Positions 1 to 10,200 of a DNA stretch of 64,000 nucleotides are shown in pieces (the first letter of the stretch is position 1; every line of letters starts with the position of its first letter). Both the position numbers and the translations under genes were made by a program. This DNA is from Bacillus sp. V3B (lineage in GTDB: Bacteria > Bacillota > Bacilli > Bacillales > Cytobacillaceae): contig NZ_JAETXM010000004.1 of NCBI RefSeq assembly GCF_024494465.1, positions 62,001-126,000 on the forward strand. The letters are read 5' to 3'. The notes beneath the pieces are model-generated. The model had not been told where the DNA came from. It saw only the letters and a program-made list of their open reading frames with translations, and did no database searches.

Positions 1-2
1 CT

Positions 3-701
3 ATAAATGGGGGCATGAAAGAGATTCAAGTTACACTGGATGGCATCATAAATGAGAGCATAAAAGAAATCCAAGTTACAGTCGATAGAAATCATAGTAA
101 AATGTATGGTTTGCTTGACCAAAAATCAAGGGATGTTTTGGAAGAGATGAAATCATTGAAAGTCGTAATAGAAAAGCAACTGAATGATATCAATGGTACG
201 ATCACAAAGTCCAACGAGCAAGTATCACATGATATGGTTTCAATTATTAAACAGGGAAACAATGCGGCTATCGACTTTCATGACAGTCTATTACTAGAGT
301 CTAGGAAGTTAACTGATTCCATAAACGACCTTGAAAGTAAGTCAGAACAGCTAATCAAACATGTAATAGACGAGATAGAAAATGGGCACGATACACAAGC
401 CGATTTCTATGATAAATATACAGAATATGCACAAGGATTAAAACAACAGTATGAAGATTTTAATGAAAATATAATTAGTTACCAAATCAATGTAAAGCGT
501 GCTTCAGAAGATATCAGGGAATACCGAGACAATACAGAACAAGATATCCTTGAACGAACAGAAACACTGAAGAACTTAGTTGCACAACTATCCGAAATGG
601 TCGACCAGTTAGCCGACTCCAAACATTATGAAAGAGAAAAGGCCTTAGAAGTCCAACAGCAATTAGCAACACAATTTGATCGACTGAAAGTTAGGGGGTA
701 A
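3..701 (+). CDS. Coiled-coil protein, C-terminal part (5' end outside window)
   Basis: I do not recognise the family. The reading frame is open to the left edge of the window. The first ATG (position 15) has no sensible ribosome binding site, since the G run ends only one base before it, so the gene probably begins upstream. The visible product is almost entirely charged helix rich in Glu, Lys, Gln and Asp, with no membrane segment and no Cys, typical of a long coiled coil. The segment KEIQVT occurs twice near the visible N-terminus, suggesting a short internal duplication. A terminator-like hairpin follows about 95 bases after the stop. Function unknown; a structural or MCP-like/SMC-like coiled coil is possible but cannot be told apart here. 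Confidence 0.6.
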   Translation: MNGGMKEIQVTLDGIINESIKEIQVTVDRNHSKMYGLLDQKSRDVLEEMKSLKVVIEKQLNDINGTITKSNEQVSHDMVSIIKQGNNAAIDFHDSLLLESRKLTDSINDLESKSEQLIKHVIDEIENGHDTQADFYDKYTEYAQGLKQQYEDFNENIISYQINVKRASEDIREYRDNTEQDILERTETLKNLVAQLSEMVDQLADSKHYEREKALEVQQQLATQFDRLKVRG

Positions 702-793
702 CTCTTGCTGTTTTTTCATCAATAAAACGGTTGCCGTGAAGTGTACCCTAAGTAGATGTGTTTTTTCGAAGGATTTAGAACCTATTTTATTAT

Positions 794-842
794 AAAAAAG
801 CAGGAGGATCAGTTAGATAAAGATGATCTGCCTTGCTTTTTT
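794..842 (+). terminator. Rho-independent terminator candidate after the coiled-coil gene
   Basis: An A-rich left arm with AAAAAAGCA and GGATC pairs imperfectly with GATC and TGCTTTTTT on the right, and the right arm runs into a T tract. It lies between the stop at 701 and the next gene at 961, as expected for a transcript end. Confidence 0.6.
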
Positions 843-960
843 ATATTTTATAAAATATAGTTTCTCTCCCTAACCAATGGGTATTACTTCTGTTTGTTGA
901 TAACCTTTTTTTCCAGAATCCCAATCCCATTGTCTATTTTATTTTATAGGTGTTTCTCTT

Positions 961-1275
961 GTGCTTCATGCAAATGACACTTTAAAGGAAGAAGAAATAA
1001 AAGCATTTACTCGTTTTTGTCGTTCACTGGAAATTCCAGAGGAGAAAGAAGATGAAATATTTACCAGTTCTCTTAATATTCGTTCGGATATATTAAAAGA
1101 AATTCTTGATCATTTAAAAACGAAACTTCAAAAACATTACTTAGCTGCTATCACTCAAAATAGAAAAGAAGAACAGCAAGAGATTATTTCATTTTTTGTC
1201 GATGAATTAAGGATAACAGAAGACGAGAGGGTTAGGTTAGAAGTACTTTCGAAAAAGGGATATAGAAGAAATTAA
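961..1275 (+). CDS. Small hypothetical protein, helical and charged
   Basis: A 104-residue product starting at GTG, with a possible Shine-Dalgarno AGGTG about 8 bases upstream. The sequence is rich in Glu, Lys and Ile/Leu, with no signal peptide, membrane segment or Cys pair, so a small soluble helical protein is likely. Its repeated EEK/EEQ patches suggest amphipathic helices. It stands alone between a terminator and a convergent aldolase gene. I do not recognise the family. Codon use and composition match the neighbours, but a spurious reading frame cannot be excluded. Confidence 0.45.
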   Translation: MLHANDTLKEEEIKAFTRFCRSLEIPEEKEDEIFTSSLNIRSDILKEILDHLKTKLQKHYLAAITQNRKEEQQEIISFFVDELRITEDERVRLEVLSKKGYRRN

Positions 1276-1419
1276 AGAAACAATGAAGCAACTAATAGCG
1301 AGAATGGTGGTATGTGGATAGTAGAACATCCATTTAAGGGAAGCATGGTAATGTATCCGCTTCCCATTCGGCGTCAATTTCAATAAACTTTATCAGTAAC
1401 CATTCATGTGATCAAGATT

Positions 1420-2193
1420 TTATTTTTTGAAACTCTTAAATTCGTTGACCAATTGCTTTACTCCGTTATAAAGGATCGCACCGTCAATACCACCTAAGAG
1501 AAATTTGAACCCCATATTTAGATGTTGCTCCATTCCCTCTGCCCAAGTCATTATACCCGGTATCACATTGTGTTTCTCACAAGCATCTATCACCTTTTGA
1601 TAGCTCTTTTGAACTTCTGGATGATCCAGTTGCCCTTGAAGCCCCATGGACGTGCTTAAATCATAAGGACCTACAAAAGCAATGTCAATATTAGGAACTG
1701 AGAGAATTTCCTCAATGTTTTCGACTGCGGTATAATGTTCGATTTGAACAATGACCAATACTTCATCGTTCGCCTTTTCATAATAATCCTCGAATTCTTC
1801 TGCGTCAGCTCCAAATAAGACTGCTCTACCAGCCCCAATACCACGAACGCCAACAGGTGGATATTTACAAGACTGAACTGCCTGATCGGCCTCCTCCTTT
1901 GTGTTAACCATTGGAATCATCACACCGGTAGCTCCAGTATCGAGTCCTCTTTTGATGATGGATACTTCATTTTCAGCAACCCTAATGAGGGGTTCTGCTT
2001 GTGTACCTCTAATAATAGACACCATTCTTCCGGCTGTTTCAATATCCATTGAACCATGTTCAGCGTCAATCATGATAAAATCTGTCCCTGTGTGAGCAAG
2101 AATTTCCGCGTTATCCAAACTATTGGTCATAATCCATGTTCCAAAGACCTCTTTTTTCTGATCCAATTTTTCTTTTACATTATTTTTTCTCAT
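1420..2193 (-). CDS. HpcH/HpaI aldolase/citrate lyase family protein
   Basis: A TIM-barrel, metal-dependent class II aldolase of about 257 residues, the usual size for HpaI-type 2-keto-3-deoxy-sugar acid or 4-hydroxy-2-oxo acid aldolases. These cleave such compounds to pyruvate plus an aldehyde. Visible family signatures are IDAEHGSMD (base His), LIRVAENE (Arg), the metal Glu in VQIEHYTAVEN and the metal Asp in FVGPYDLS. The ATG at 2193 is preferred because AGGGGTG lies about 7 bases before it; a GTG slightly upstream overlaps that site. It stands alone and points toward the preceding gene, so the pathway cannot be inferred. The exact substrate is not predictable from sequence. Confidence 0.85.
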   Translation of the reverse strand: MRKNNVKEKLDQKKEVFGTWIMTNSLDNAEILAHTGTDFIMIDAEHGSMDIETAGRMVSIIRGTQAEPLIRVAENEVSIIKRGLDTGATGVMIPMVNTKEEADQAVQSCKYPPVGVRGIGAGRAVLFGADAEEFEDYYEKANDEVLVIVQIEHYTAVENIEEILSVPNIDIAFVGPYDLSTSMGLQGQLDHPEVQKSYQKVIDACEKHNVIPGIMTWAEGMEQHLNMGFKFLLGGIDGAILYNGVKQLVNEFKSFKK

Positions 2194-2403
2194 GGTAGTC
2201 ACCCCTACTATAGAAAATATGTATCTAATAATAGTATAAAGCTTTATTGAGTTATTTCCAATTGTTCATCCAATCCTTGACGATTTTCACCATTTCAAAG
2301 TGAACTTCTTTTTCATTTGATATAATATAAATTGAGAAAAAGTAACTGTAACACTGTGCTTTTAATGTGAATAGGCATCCTAGCAAGGGGTGAATGATAG
2401 TAA

Positions 2404-2997
2404 ATGATGGAATACTCATCGGGGTTTACAAGTGAAGGATGGTTTCAAACTGAAATAAGTATCGTTCTTTCATTAAAGGTGGAAGGATTAACTCGTCATG
2501 AAATACTTACAAAAATATTGGAAAATAATTTATTTCAATTGAGAAGTGAGGCAAGCATCAAAAAAAGATTCCAAAAAGTTTATCGCCGTTCAGAAACATT
2601 TAGTCCGGAACTAACAAAACTTTTTATTCATGGTTCTCGTTTAGACCAAAAAGCATTGCTCCTATACAGTTTTTTAAAATGTTATCGATTACCATATGAA
2701 TTTTTGAATGAGGTCATTTTATATAAGTACCGTCATAATAAGTCGACTATTCAAAACATAGATATTGAGTTTTTCCTTGAACGCAAAGAAGGAGAATCAG
2801 TAAAAGTAGCCGGGTGGCGGTCTGAAACGAAAGAAAGATTACGCAGTTCCATTTTACTGTTTTTTAGAGAAAGCGGGTTACTTCAGGCAAAAGGTTCTGA
2901 TGCATACGAAATAACCCCTTTACATATGAGCAGTAAATTAAAAGCGTATGCTTCAGAAAATGATCCATTGCTTCAATTATTAAGTGAATTAAGGTAG
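2404..2997 (+). CDS. brxA: BREX protein BrxA (DUF1819 family)
   Basis: First gene of the BREX cluster. BrxA is a small (about 200-residue), mostly helical DNA-binding protein found in most BREX types; this product is 197 residues. The assignment rests on length, on a weakly recognised DUF1819-like pattern (an N-terminal stretch ending in EASIKKRFQKVYRR) and mainly on position directly before brxB and brxC. The start ATG follows AAGGGGTG at a workable distance, and a TATAAT at 2321-2326 may be the operon's -10 element. It is separated from brxB by only 11 bases, so they should be cotranscribed. BrxA is needed for phage exclusion in characterised BREX systems, but its molecular role is not settled. 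Confidence 0.8.
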   Translation: MMEYSSGFTSEGWFQTEISIVLSLKVEGLTRHEILTKILENNLFQLRSEASIKKRFQKVYRRSETFSPELTKLFIHGSRLDQKALLLYSFLKCYRLPYEFLNEVILYKYRHNKSTIQNIDIEFFLERKEGESVKVAGWRSETKERLRSSILLFFRESGLLQAKGSDAYEITPLHMSSKLKAYASENDPLLQLLSELR

Positions 2998-3008
2998 GTG
3001 AGACAGAA

Positions 3009-3554
3009 TTGAGTCAAACATACGAACGCTTGAAACAAATGGAAAGAAGAATAAATGAGGAGGGATTTACAACGCCTACCGGAATAGGTAGTGAAATTCC
3101 CCATTACGTGTTTGATTATCCTGCAGAGGATGAGTTGATCGTTCGGACTTATTTAGAAGGAGTCTCGAAACGAACATCCATAGCTATTAAAGAAATTCAT
3201 TTGTTTCAATTCTTATTAAGTCTCTTTGAAGAGGACTTAGAGGAACTAATTGAGATCAGTGAGGAAGAGGGCTACGAGGAGTTAGTCCATGCCTTGCAAA
3301 CGGTACTAGAAGATCAAGACGTCGTTGTGGAAACCTTTGTAGATCAAGCAGGCGAAGCAGAGCTTGTATTTATTACAGGAGTAGGTAATGCTCATCCACT
3401 CTTACGTTCGAGTCAATTACTCAAAAAATTATCTAATCACGCTTTTCGAAAACCCATTGTTTTGTTTTATCCTGGTCATTTTACTGGCTTAGAACTTAGA
3501 TTATTTGGCATTTTACATAATGAAGATCAGTACCAATTATCTAGAATTTCATAA
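3009..3554 (+). CDS. brxB: BREX protein BrxB (DUF1788 family)
   Basis: A 181-residue acidic protein beginning at TTG with a nearby GGTGAGA ribosome binding site. It matches the size and position of BrxB, which sits between BrxA and BrxC in type 1, 5 and 6 BREX clusters. Recognisable features are an N-terminal ERLKQMERRI helix and the C-terminal pattern PIVLFYPGHFTGLELRLFG, typical of DUF1788 proteins. BrxB is required for defence in known systems and is thought to act with BrxC, PglZ and PglX; its biochemical activity is unknown. The following brxC starts 13 bases after the stop, so the genes form one operon. Confidence 0.85.
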   Translation: MSQTYERLKQMERRINEEGFTTPTGIGSEIPHYVFDYPAEDELIVRTYLEGVSKRTSIAIKEIHLFQFLLSLFEEDLEELIEISEEEGYEELVHALQTVLEDQDVVVETFVDQAGEAELVFITGVGNAHPLLRSSQLLKKLSNHAFRKPIVLFYPGHFTGLELRLFGILHNEDQYQLSRIS

Positions 3555-3567
3555 AGGGGAAGTCTAA

Positions 3568-6500
3568 ATGCATGTGAAAGAGATCTTTAAAAAAGATATA
3601 TTTCGAAACATCAACGGCGTTGTCCAAGCCGGTCAGCTTGATCATGATACCATCAAAAATGAACTTGAAGAGTATGTGATGACAGAGGAGGTAACCGAGT
3701 ATTTTCAGAAGTTCTATGAAAACTATACGGCCGTATACAAAAATCCAACAAAGGATGTCGGGGTATGGCTCTCTGGTTTTTTTGGTTCCGGTAAATCTCA
3801 CTTCTTAAAAATCTTATCTTACTTACTTGATGGAAAAGAAATTGATGGCAGAAAGCCGTATGAGTATTTTATAGAAAAAACAAATAATCAACAATTACGA
3901 TCGATGATGCAAGAAGTAGATGGCAAAGACTCAGATGCTCTTCTTTTTAATATTGATTCGATGAGTTCATCGGGTTCTGCTAATAAAGAGCGTGTTGTTG
4001 AAGTATTTCTTCGTGTCTTTAATCGCCACTTAGGTTATTCTGATACGTTATGGCTGGCTGATATGGAACGACAATTAGATGAAGAAAGAAAATACGAACC
4101 ATTCAAAGAGACGATACAACACCTTTTTCATACAAACTGGGAAGAGTTCCGATTAAAGGCCGTTATACGTCGGAAGAAGATTGTTCAAGCACTTGTAGAA
4201 ACAGGTTATGACGAAGAAACGGCAAATAGCTTTTTTGAAATTAGCAAAAACAATTTCAGTATGAATTCAGAACAGCTCTCTAAGTTAATCGCTGACTATT
4301 GTCGCAATCGTGGTCCAGAGTACCGTCTTATCTTTTTAGTCGATGAAGTAGGCCAATACATCGGAACAGATGTCAATTTAATGCTTAATTTACAGACAGT
4401 AGTGGAAGATGTAGGTGGCGCTACAAAAGGGCAAGCATGGATCATTGTTACATCACAAGAAAAAATAAAAGCAGTAGCAAATATTCATAGCACGAATGAC
4501 TTCTCCAAAATTCAAGGTCGCTTCGCTACTCGCATCAATTTATCTAGTGCCAATACAGATGAAGTCATCAAGCGCCGTATCCTTGAGAAAACAGAACCAG
4601 CGGAAAAAACATTGAAAACGACATATGAGCCGATTGAACAACTCGTACGAAACCGCTTATCTTTTGACCAAAATACGACACAGCTTCGTTCTGGATATCG
4701 CACGGCAGAAGAGTTTGCCTCTCTTTATCCATTTATTCCGTACCAAGTAGACTTGCTGCAAAAGGTCTTTAATAAAATTAGGATTCATGGTGAAGGTGGT
4801 ACAAGTTTAGCACACGGTGAACGATCCTTGCTAAAAGCGTTCCAAGAAGCGGCGAAGATGAATGCAGAAGAACAAGTCGGAAATCTAGTGACATTAGCAG
4901 AATTTTTCCCATCGATTCGAAACTTTTTAGAGACATCGATTACAAGAACCATTAGCCGCGCTGAAGATCGAGCACGTAATAATGAAGCGATTAAAACAGA
5001 AGATATTGCTGTATTAAAAGTTCTGTACCTCATTAAAGGGATTGATGAAATTAAAGCAACATCCAATAACATTGCAACGCTATTATTAGAAACGATACAT
5101 GACGATCAAAATGATACCCCTATTAAAGAATCATTAAACCGTTTAGAACAAGCAATGTTCATTGAGAAACATGCAGATGGAACTTATTCTTTCTTGTCTG
5201 ATGAAGAACAAGAGATTAACAAAGAAATTAGAAGTGTTGAAGTAAATCCAGCGAAGGTAAAAGAACAGCTAGGGGATCTATTTTTCACAAAAATGTATCC
5301 AAAAGCCAAATATGATTATAAAAAAGATACACCTCCATTTGATTATAACAAGCGTTTTGATAATTATAATAAAAGTAATATGACTCATCCATTAACAATG
5401 CAGATTTTTTCAGTCTTCATGTCTGATATGGAAGCAGCTCTAAAAGCAAATTCTGGACAGTTAGTCATTTGTCTTGATGAAGAACTTGTTGCTGAAGCGG
5501 AGGATGCGATTAAGTATTCCGAGCAAGTCCAGCGTTATGTCAATTTCAAGCGTAACAATAGTACAACGCAAGCACAGAACCGTATTTATGATGCAAAGCT
5601 CGCTGCTGTTGATGAATTTGAACAAAAAGCGGAAGAATTACTGAAAAAAGCTTGTGGCAAAGCTCGTTTCTTTATACAAGGTCAAGAACGTACATTTAAA
5701 GGATCTTTTGAGAATCAAATAAACAGTGCCTTTGATATGTTAATTTCAAACACCTATAAATATTTGGATTATATCGATACTCCAATCGCGTTTAAAAACC
5801 ATAAAGAAGAATGGAAGCGTCTTGCTGAACAAGGAATAGATAATGACTTGTTACAAATGACGGGTAATCGCAAAGCTTTTGAAGAGCTAAAAGAATACCT
5901 TGAAGATGTTGTCCGAATGCATGAAAAACCATCAGTAAAAGCGGTTATTGAGAAATATCATACTGTTCCATATGGGTGGAGTGAATATGATGTCATTGGA
6001 ATATTATTGGCACTTATGAATGATGGAAAGGTGAATCTTCATGTAGGAGAAGATCGATTTACGCCAACGCATCCGCAATTTTATGATCGATTATCAAAGG
6101 TATCTGAGCGGGATAAAATACGTGTTGTACCGGAAATTGAAGTAGATCCGAAAATACGCAAAGAGTTTATTTCTCTTATACGGGAGTTCTTTGGTCGTTC
6201 TGATGCAGGAGACACGTACCAAGAATTTGCAAATGTCATTGAGACGGAGCTGAAGGAACGTTTCCAGTTACCGCTTGATGAAATTCGTTCAAAACGTCGT
6301 AACGCACGTTCTCACCACTATCCATATCCAGGAGAAAGAGAAATTAATACACTTTCAATGGGACTGCAAAAGCTTCTACAAATTCGGGATGCAGAACAAA
6401 TGGTGACAGAATTTATCAATATGCAAGATGACATTGATGAATGGTTAGAAGTTTTAGATAAACTGGCAGGGTTCTATAATAAAACACAGATTGTAGTATT

Positions 6501-7146
6501 TGATGAAACGGTTGAAATACTAGAAAAATACCAAAGAGATTTGGCTCTTATTCAAAATTCAGATGTACAGTTGATAAAAAAGCAAATGACAGACATTTTG
6601 ACAGGTTTTGAACCGTACCGTGATATTCCTAGGCTACCACAATTAACGGAAAAACTAGAAGACAACATCAAAGAAGAAGTGAACGAGCAGAGACAAGCAA
6701 TTCAAGTGCAAGTACAACAGCTTGATACGAAACTAAATGAACTGAAAGATTATTATCAAAACATGCCGTCCATTGTGGATTATATCGAGACAGAATACGA
6801 ATCTATTAAACAGATTAAATCGCGAATTGAAACGGAAATGAGTATCGTAACCATACGTGCTCTATTACAACAATTAAATGAACATGCTACACGTATGGAA
6901 AAAAGAGCAAAAGAGTTGGAAGAAGAATTAAGAAAGCCACCCGTTATTATTGACCTAGATTCTGATGATCCACCTGTGGTAGTGAGAGAGAAGAAGAGTA
7001 AAGTGATTAAGGCAAATGATTTACATCGTTTATTCTTCAATGGTCGGGATAAAATTGAAACTCAACAAGATTTAGATGTTGCTCTAAATCAATTACGTTT
7101 TGCTTTACTAAAAGAACTAAAAGACCACACATTGAAAATCGACTAA
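3568..7146 (+). CDS. brxC: BREX P-loop ATPase BrxC
   Basis: A 1192-residue protein, the usual size for BrxC/PglY, the large ATPase of BREX. A Walker A motif GFFGSGKSHF lies at about residues 70-79 and a Walker B-like IFLVDEVGQYIG near residue 259. The N-terminal ATPase region is followed by a long helical part, with coiled-coil-like segments at about residues 1030-1130 and a Pro/Asp-rich linker (PPVIIDLDSDDPPVVV) before a short C-terminal domain. BrxC is thought to form an ATP-driven assembly platform with BrxB, PglZ and PglX. It starts 13 bases after brxB with GGGGA upstream. The frame is intact, with no missing ATPase motif seen. A hairpin separates it from pglX. Confidence 0.93.
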   Translation: MHVKEIFKKDIFRNINGVVQAGQLDHDTIKNELEEYVMTEEVTEYFQKFYENYTAVYKNPTKDVGVWLSGFFGSGKSHFLKILSYLLDGKEIDGRKPYEYFIEKTNNQQLRSMMQEVDGKDSDALLFNIDSMSSSGSANKERVVEVFLRVFNRHLGYSDTLWLADMERQLDEERKYEPFKETIQHLFHTNWEEFRLKAVIRRKKIVQALVETGYDEETANSFFEISKNNFSMNSEQLSKLIADYCRNRGPEYRLIFLVDEVGQYIGTDVNLMLNLQTVVEDVGGATKGQAWIIVTSQEKIKAVANIHSTNDFSKIQGRFATRINLSSANTDEVIKRRILEKTEPAEKTLKTTYEPIEQLVRNRLSFDQNTTQLRSGYRTAEEFASLYPFIPYQVDLLQKVFNKIRIHGEGGTSLAHGERSLLKAFQEAAKMNAEEQVGNLVTLAEFFPSIRNFLETSITRTISRAEDRARNNEAIKTEDIAVLKVLYLIKGIDEIKATSNNIATLLLETIHDDQNDTPIKESLNRLEQAMFIEKHADGTYSFLSDEEQEINKEIRSVEVNPAKVKEQLGDLFFTKMYPKAKYDYKKDTPPFDYNKRFDNYNKSNMTHPLTMQIFSVFMSDMEAALKANSGQLVICLDEELVAEAEDAIKYSEQVQRYVNFKRNNSTTQAQNRIYDAKLAAVDEFEQKAEELLKKACGKARFFIQGQERTFKGSFENQINSAFDMLISNTYKYLDYIDTPIAFKNHKEEWKRLAEQGIDNDLLQMTGNRKAFEELKEYLEDVVRMHEKPSVKAVIEKYHTVPYGWSEYDVIGILLALMNDGKVNLHVGEDRFTPTHPQFYDRLSKVSERDKIRVVPEIEVDPKIRKEFISLIREFFGRSDAGDTYQEFANVIETELKERFQLPLDEIRSKRRNARSHHYPYPGEREINTLSMGLQKLLQIRDAEQMVTEFINMQDDIDEWLEVLDKLAGFYNKTQIVVFDETVEILEKYQRDLALIQNSDVQLIKKQMTDILTGFEPYRDIPRLPQLTEKLEDNIKEEVNEQRQAIQVQVQQLDTKLNELKDYYQNMPSIVDYIETEYESIKQIKSRIETEMSIVTIRALLQQLNEHATRMEKRAKELEEELRKPPVIIDLDSDDPPVVVREKKSKVIKANDLHRLFFNGRDKIETQQDLDVALNQLRFALLKELKDHTLKID

Positions 7147-7150
7147 ACAA

Positions 7151-7180
7151 AAGCGGGTCTTTATTAGCCCGCTTCTTGTT
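7151..7180 (+). terminator. Hairpin between brxC and pglX1 (attenuator or processing site)
   Basis: A 7-bp stem AAGCGGG/CCCGCTT (7151-7157 with 7168-7174) is followed by TCTTGTTT. It lies 5 bases after the brxC stop and about 15 bases before the pglX1 ribosome binding site. The same element recurs before pglX2 with a compensating base-pair change, so the fold is probably functional. The U tract is interrupted, so partial termination or RNA processing is as likely as full termination. Confidence 0.6.
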
Positions 7181-7200
7181 TATACAGAAGGAGTAAGAGA

Positions 7201-10200
7201 ATGAACAAAACAGAGTTAAAAATCTTCGCCGTTTCTGCTCGGAGAGATTTGCTCGAAAAAGTGGCCTTACGGGCGAAGATCTTTGGTATTGATGCGAAAA
7301 GCGATTTAACTATAGAAGAACAGTTTGGTCAGCTTGTCATTAACGGAAATACATATCCTCTACAAATGAAGAGCAGGTTTCAATCATTAGCAAATCAATT
7401 GAAAACAAAGGGCTATGAGCAACTGATAGAGGAAGTAGCTTATACATGGTTTAACCGTATTATTGCGATTCGTTATATGGAAGTAACTGACTATCTCCCA
7501 GAGCGGGTGAATGTTTTATCAAGTAGTACAGGAAAAGTAGAACCAGACATTCTATCAGAGTTTGAAATGACGGATTTAAATATTGATGTAGTTACTATTA
7601 AGGATCTAATTAAACAAGGTGAGACAGAAGAGGCATACCGAAAACTATTCATCGCTCAATGTAACGCATTAAACTCGATATTTCCTTTTATGTTTGAACA
7701 GATTCAAGACTATACAGAATGGTTACTCCCAGACTTCTTGTTAGATAGTGAGTCAGTTATTAATCAGTTAGTTTCAAATGAATCTTTAACGGAAAGCTTT
7801 ACAGAAGTCGAAGTGATTGGCTGGCTATATCAATTTTATAATTCAGAGCCAAAAGATAAAGTATTTGCTAACTTAAAGAAAAGCAAAAAGATAGAGAAAT
7901 ACGATATTCCAGCAGCAACACAGCTTTTTACCCCTAAGTGGATTGTTCAGTATATGGTTGAAAATTCACTTGGCCAGCTTTGGTTGGAAGCAAATCCAGA
8001 ATCATCTCTCAAACAATCCATGCATTATTACATAGAGCCTGCTGAACAAGATGAAGAAGTAAAACAGAAATTAGAAGAAATTCGATATCAAAATGTGAAC
8101 TTAGAAGAAATTACGATTATGGATCCATGTGTTGGGTCTGGTCATATACTTGTTTATGCATTTGATTTATTGTATCAAATGTATGAAGAAGCAGGATATC
8201 CGAGTGGTGACATTCCACAATTGATTTTAGAGAAGAATTTATATGGGTTGGATATTGATGATCGTGCTGCACAATTAGCATCATTTGCTTTAATGATGAA
8301 AGCTAGGGAGAAGTCACGCCGGATTTTTCGTAAAAAAATCACACTAAATATTCTTTCTATAAAAGAATCTAACTCGTTTAATCGGAAAGGGATAATACAA
8401 CTTCTTTGTGAGAGCGAAAAAGATAAACAAGAACTAAGTTCAATTTTTGAAGATTTTATAGATGCAAAAACCTTTGGCTCAATACTTCAACCTTCTAAAA
8501 TAGATACCGATAAATATTTGAAACGTATTGATCATTTAGAGGAAACACAGTTAACTCTTGATACATATGAGAGTTATGAACAAATTAATGATTTTCGATA
8601 TTTAATGAAACAGTTAGATGTTTTGACAACTCAATATGATGTTATAGTAACAAATCCTCCTTATATGGGTTTTGGAAATATGAATAGTGAGTTGAAAAAT
8701 AGAGTAAACAAGATGTATTCTACATCTAAAAACGATTTATTTTCTGTTTTTATGGCTAGGGGTTTTTCTTTCCTTAAGGACTGTGGATTTAACACTTTGG
8801 TAACGATGCAATCTTGGATGTCCTTGTCTTCTTATGAGCGTTTTAGAAAGGAAATCCTATTAAAACATCATATTTCAAGTTTATTACATATGGAGAGCAT
8901 GGTTATGGGTATTGCTTTCGGGACATCTGCAACAGTCTTTAGAAAGCTTACTAGTATGGATTATAAAGGTGCATACACTCGTATTAATTTAGAGGATTTG
9001 AGTGAAAAAAATATTCCTAGAGTTTTTCCAATTGAGGATCGCTTATTTAATAAAACATTAAAACAATTTTTGGATATACCTAACTTTCCAATTATTTATT
9101 CGTTGTCTGATAATGCATCAGCAATATTTAAAAAATATCCGACTCTCAATAATTATGGGTTACCAAGAGAGGGAATGGCAACAGCAAATAATGATTTATT
9201 TTTAAGACTATGGCATGAAGTGCCGATTGATAAAATAGGATTTAACTTCAAAAGCAGGGAAGAGAGTAACCAATCTAAGCTTAAATGGTTTCCTTATAAT
9301 AAGGGAGGGGATTTTAAACGTTGGTATGGTAATAATTATTTTGTTGTGAATTGGGAGAATGATGGATTTGATATAAAAAACTTTAAAGATGAGAATGGTC
9401 GAGTCAGGTCTCATAACTATAACTTAGATTATATTTTTAAAGAAGGAATTACATGGACTGCTTTAAGTTCAGGTAATACCAGTTTTAGATACTCTAGTAA
9501 AGGATTTTTGTTTGACTCAAAAGGATCAACATTATTTCCGACTAATAGGGAGTGTATATGGTATATTTTGGGTTTTCTTAATTCAGCGGTTTCGAGATAT
9601 TTTTTGAATTATATTTCACCGACAATGGACTTTAAACCGGGACACATCGGTTCAATACCTTTTGTTTATAAGAATAACCCTAATGTAGAAAGGATATCGA
9701 AAGAGATTGTAAATAGTTATACTGAGAACTGGGATTTTTCTGAAATATCATGGGATTTCCGACGTCACCCCATACTGACATATGGAAGTGATCATGTACT
9801 GTTATCAAAAGCATTTCAAAGCTGGGTGAGTTATAGCGATTTACAATTTGAAAACTTAAAAGTCCATGAAGAAGAACTAAACCGTATATTCATTTATATG
9901 TATGATTTACAAGAAGAACTTACTGAGGAAATACCTAACGAAGATATAACAATTCATAGAGCAAATCGCAGCTCTGACGCTAGGACGTTTATTTCATACT
10001 TTATCGGTTGTTTAATGGGACGTTATTCCCTAGATGCTGAGGGACTTACATTCGCTGGTGGAGAGTGGAATAATTCAAAGTATCAAGTGTTTATTCCAGG
10101 TCAGTATGGGTTAATTCAACTAACAGACGAGTATTATTTCGAGAATGACATCATTGCTCGCTTACGTGAGTTTTTATCCGTAACATTCGGTACGGAAGCA

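Noticed and set aside
4512-5072. Opposite-strand reading frames inside brxC and the other long genes
   Set aside because: They have no ribosome binding sites and follow from the codon use of the real genes.
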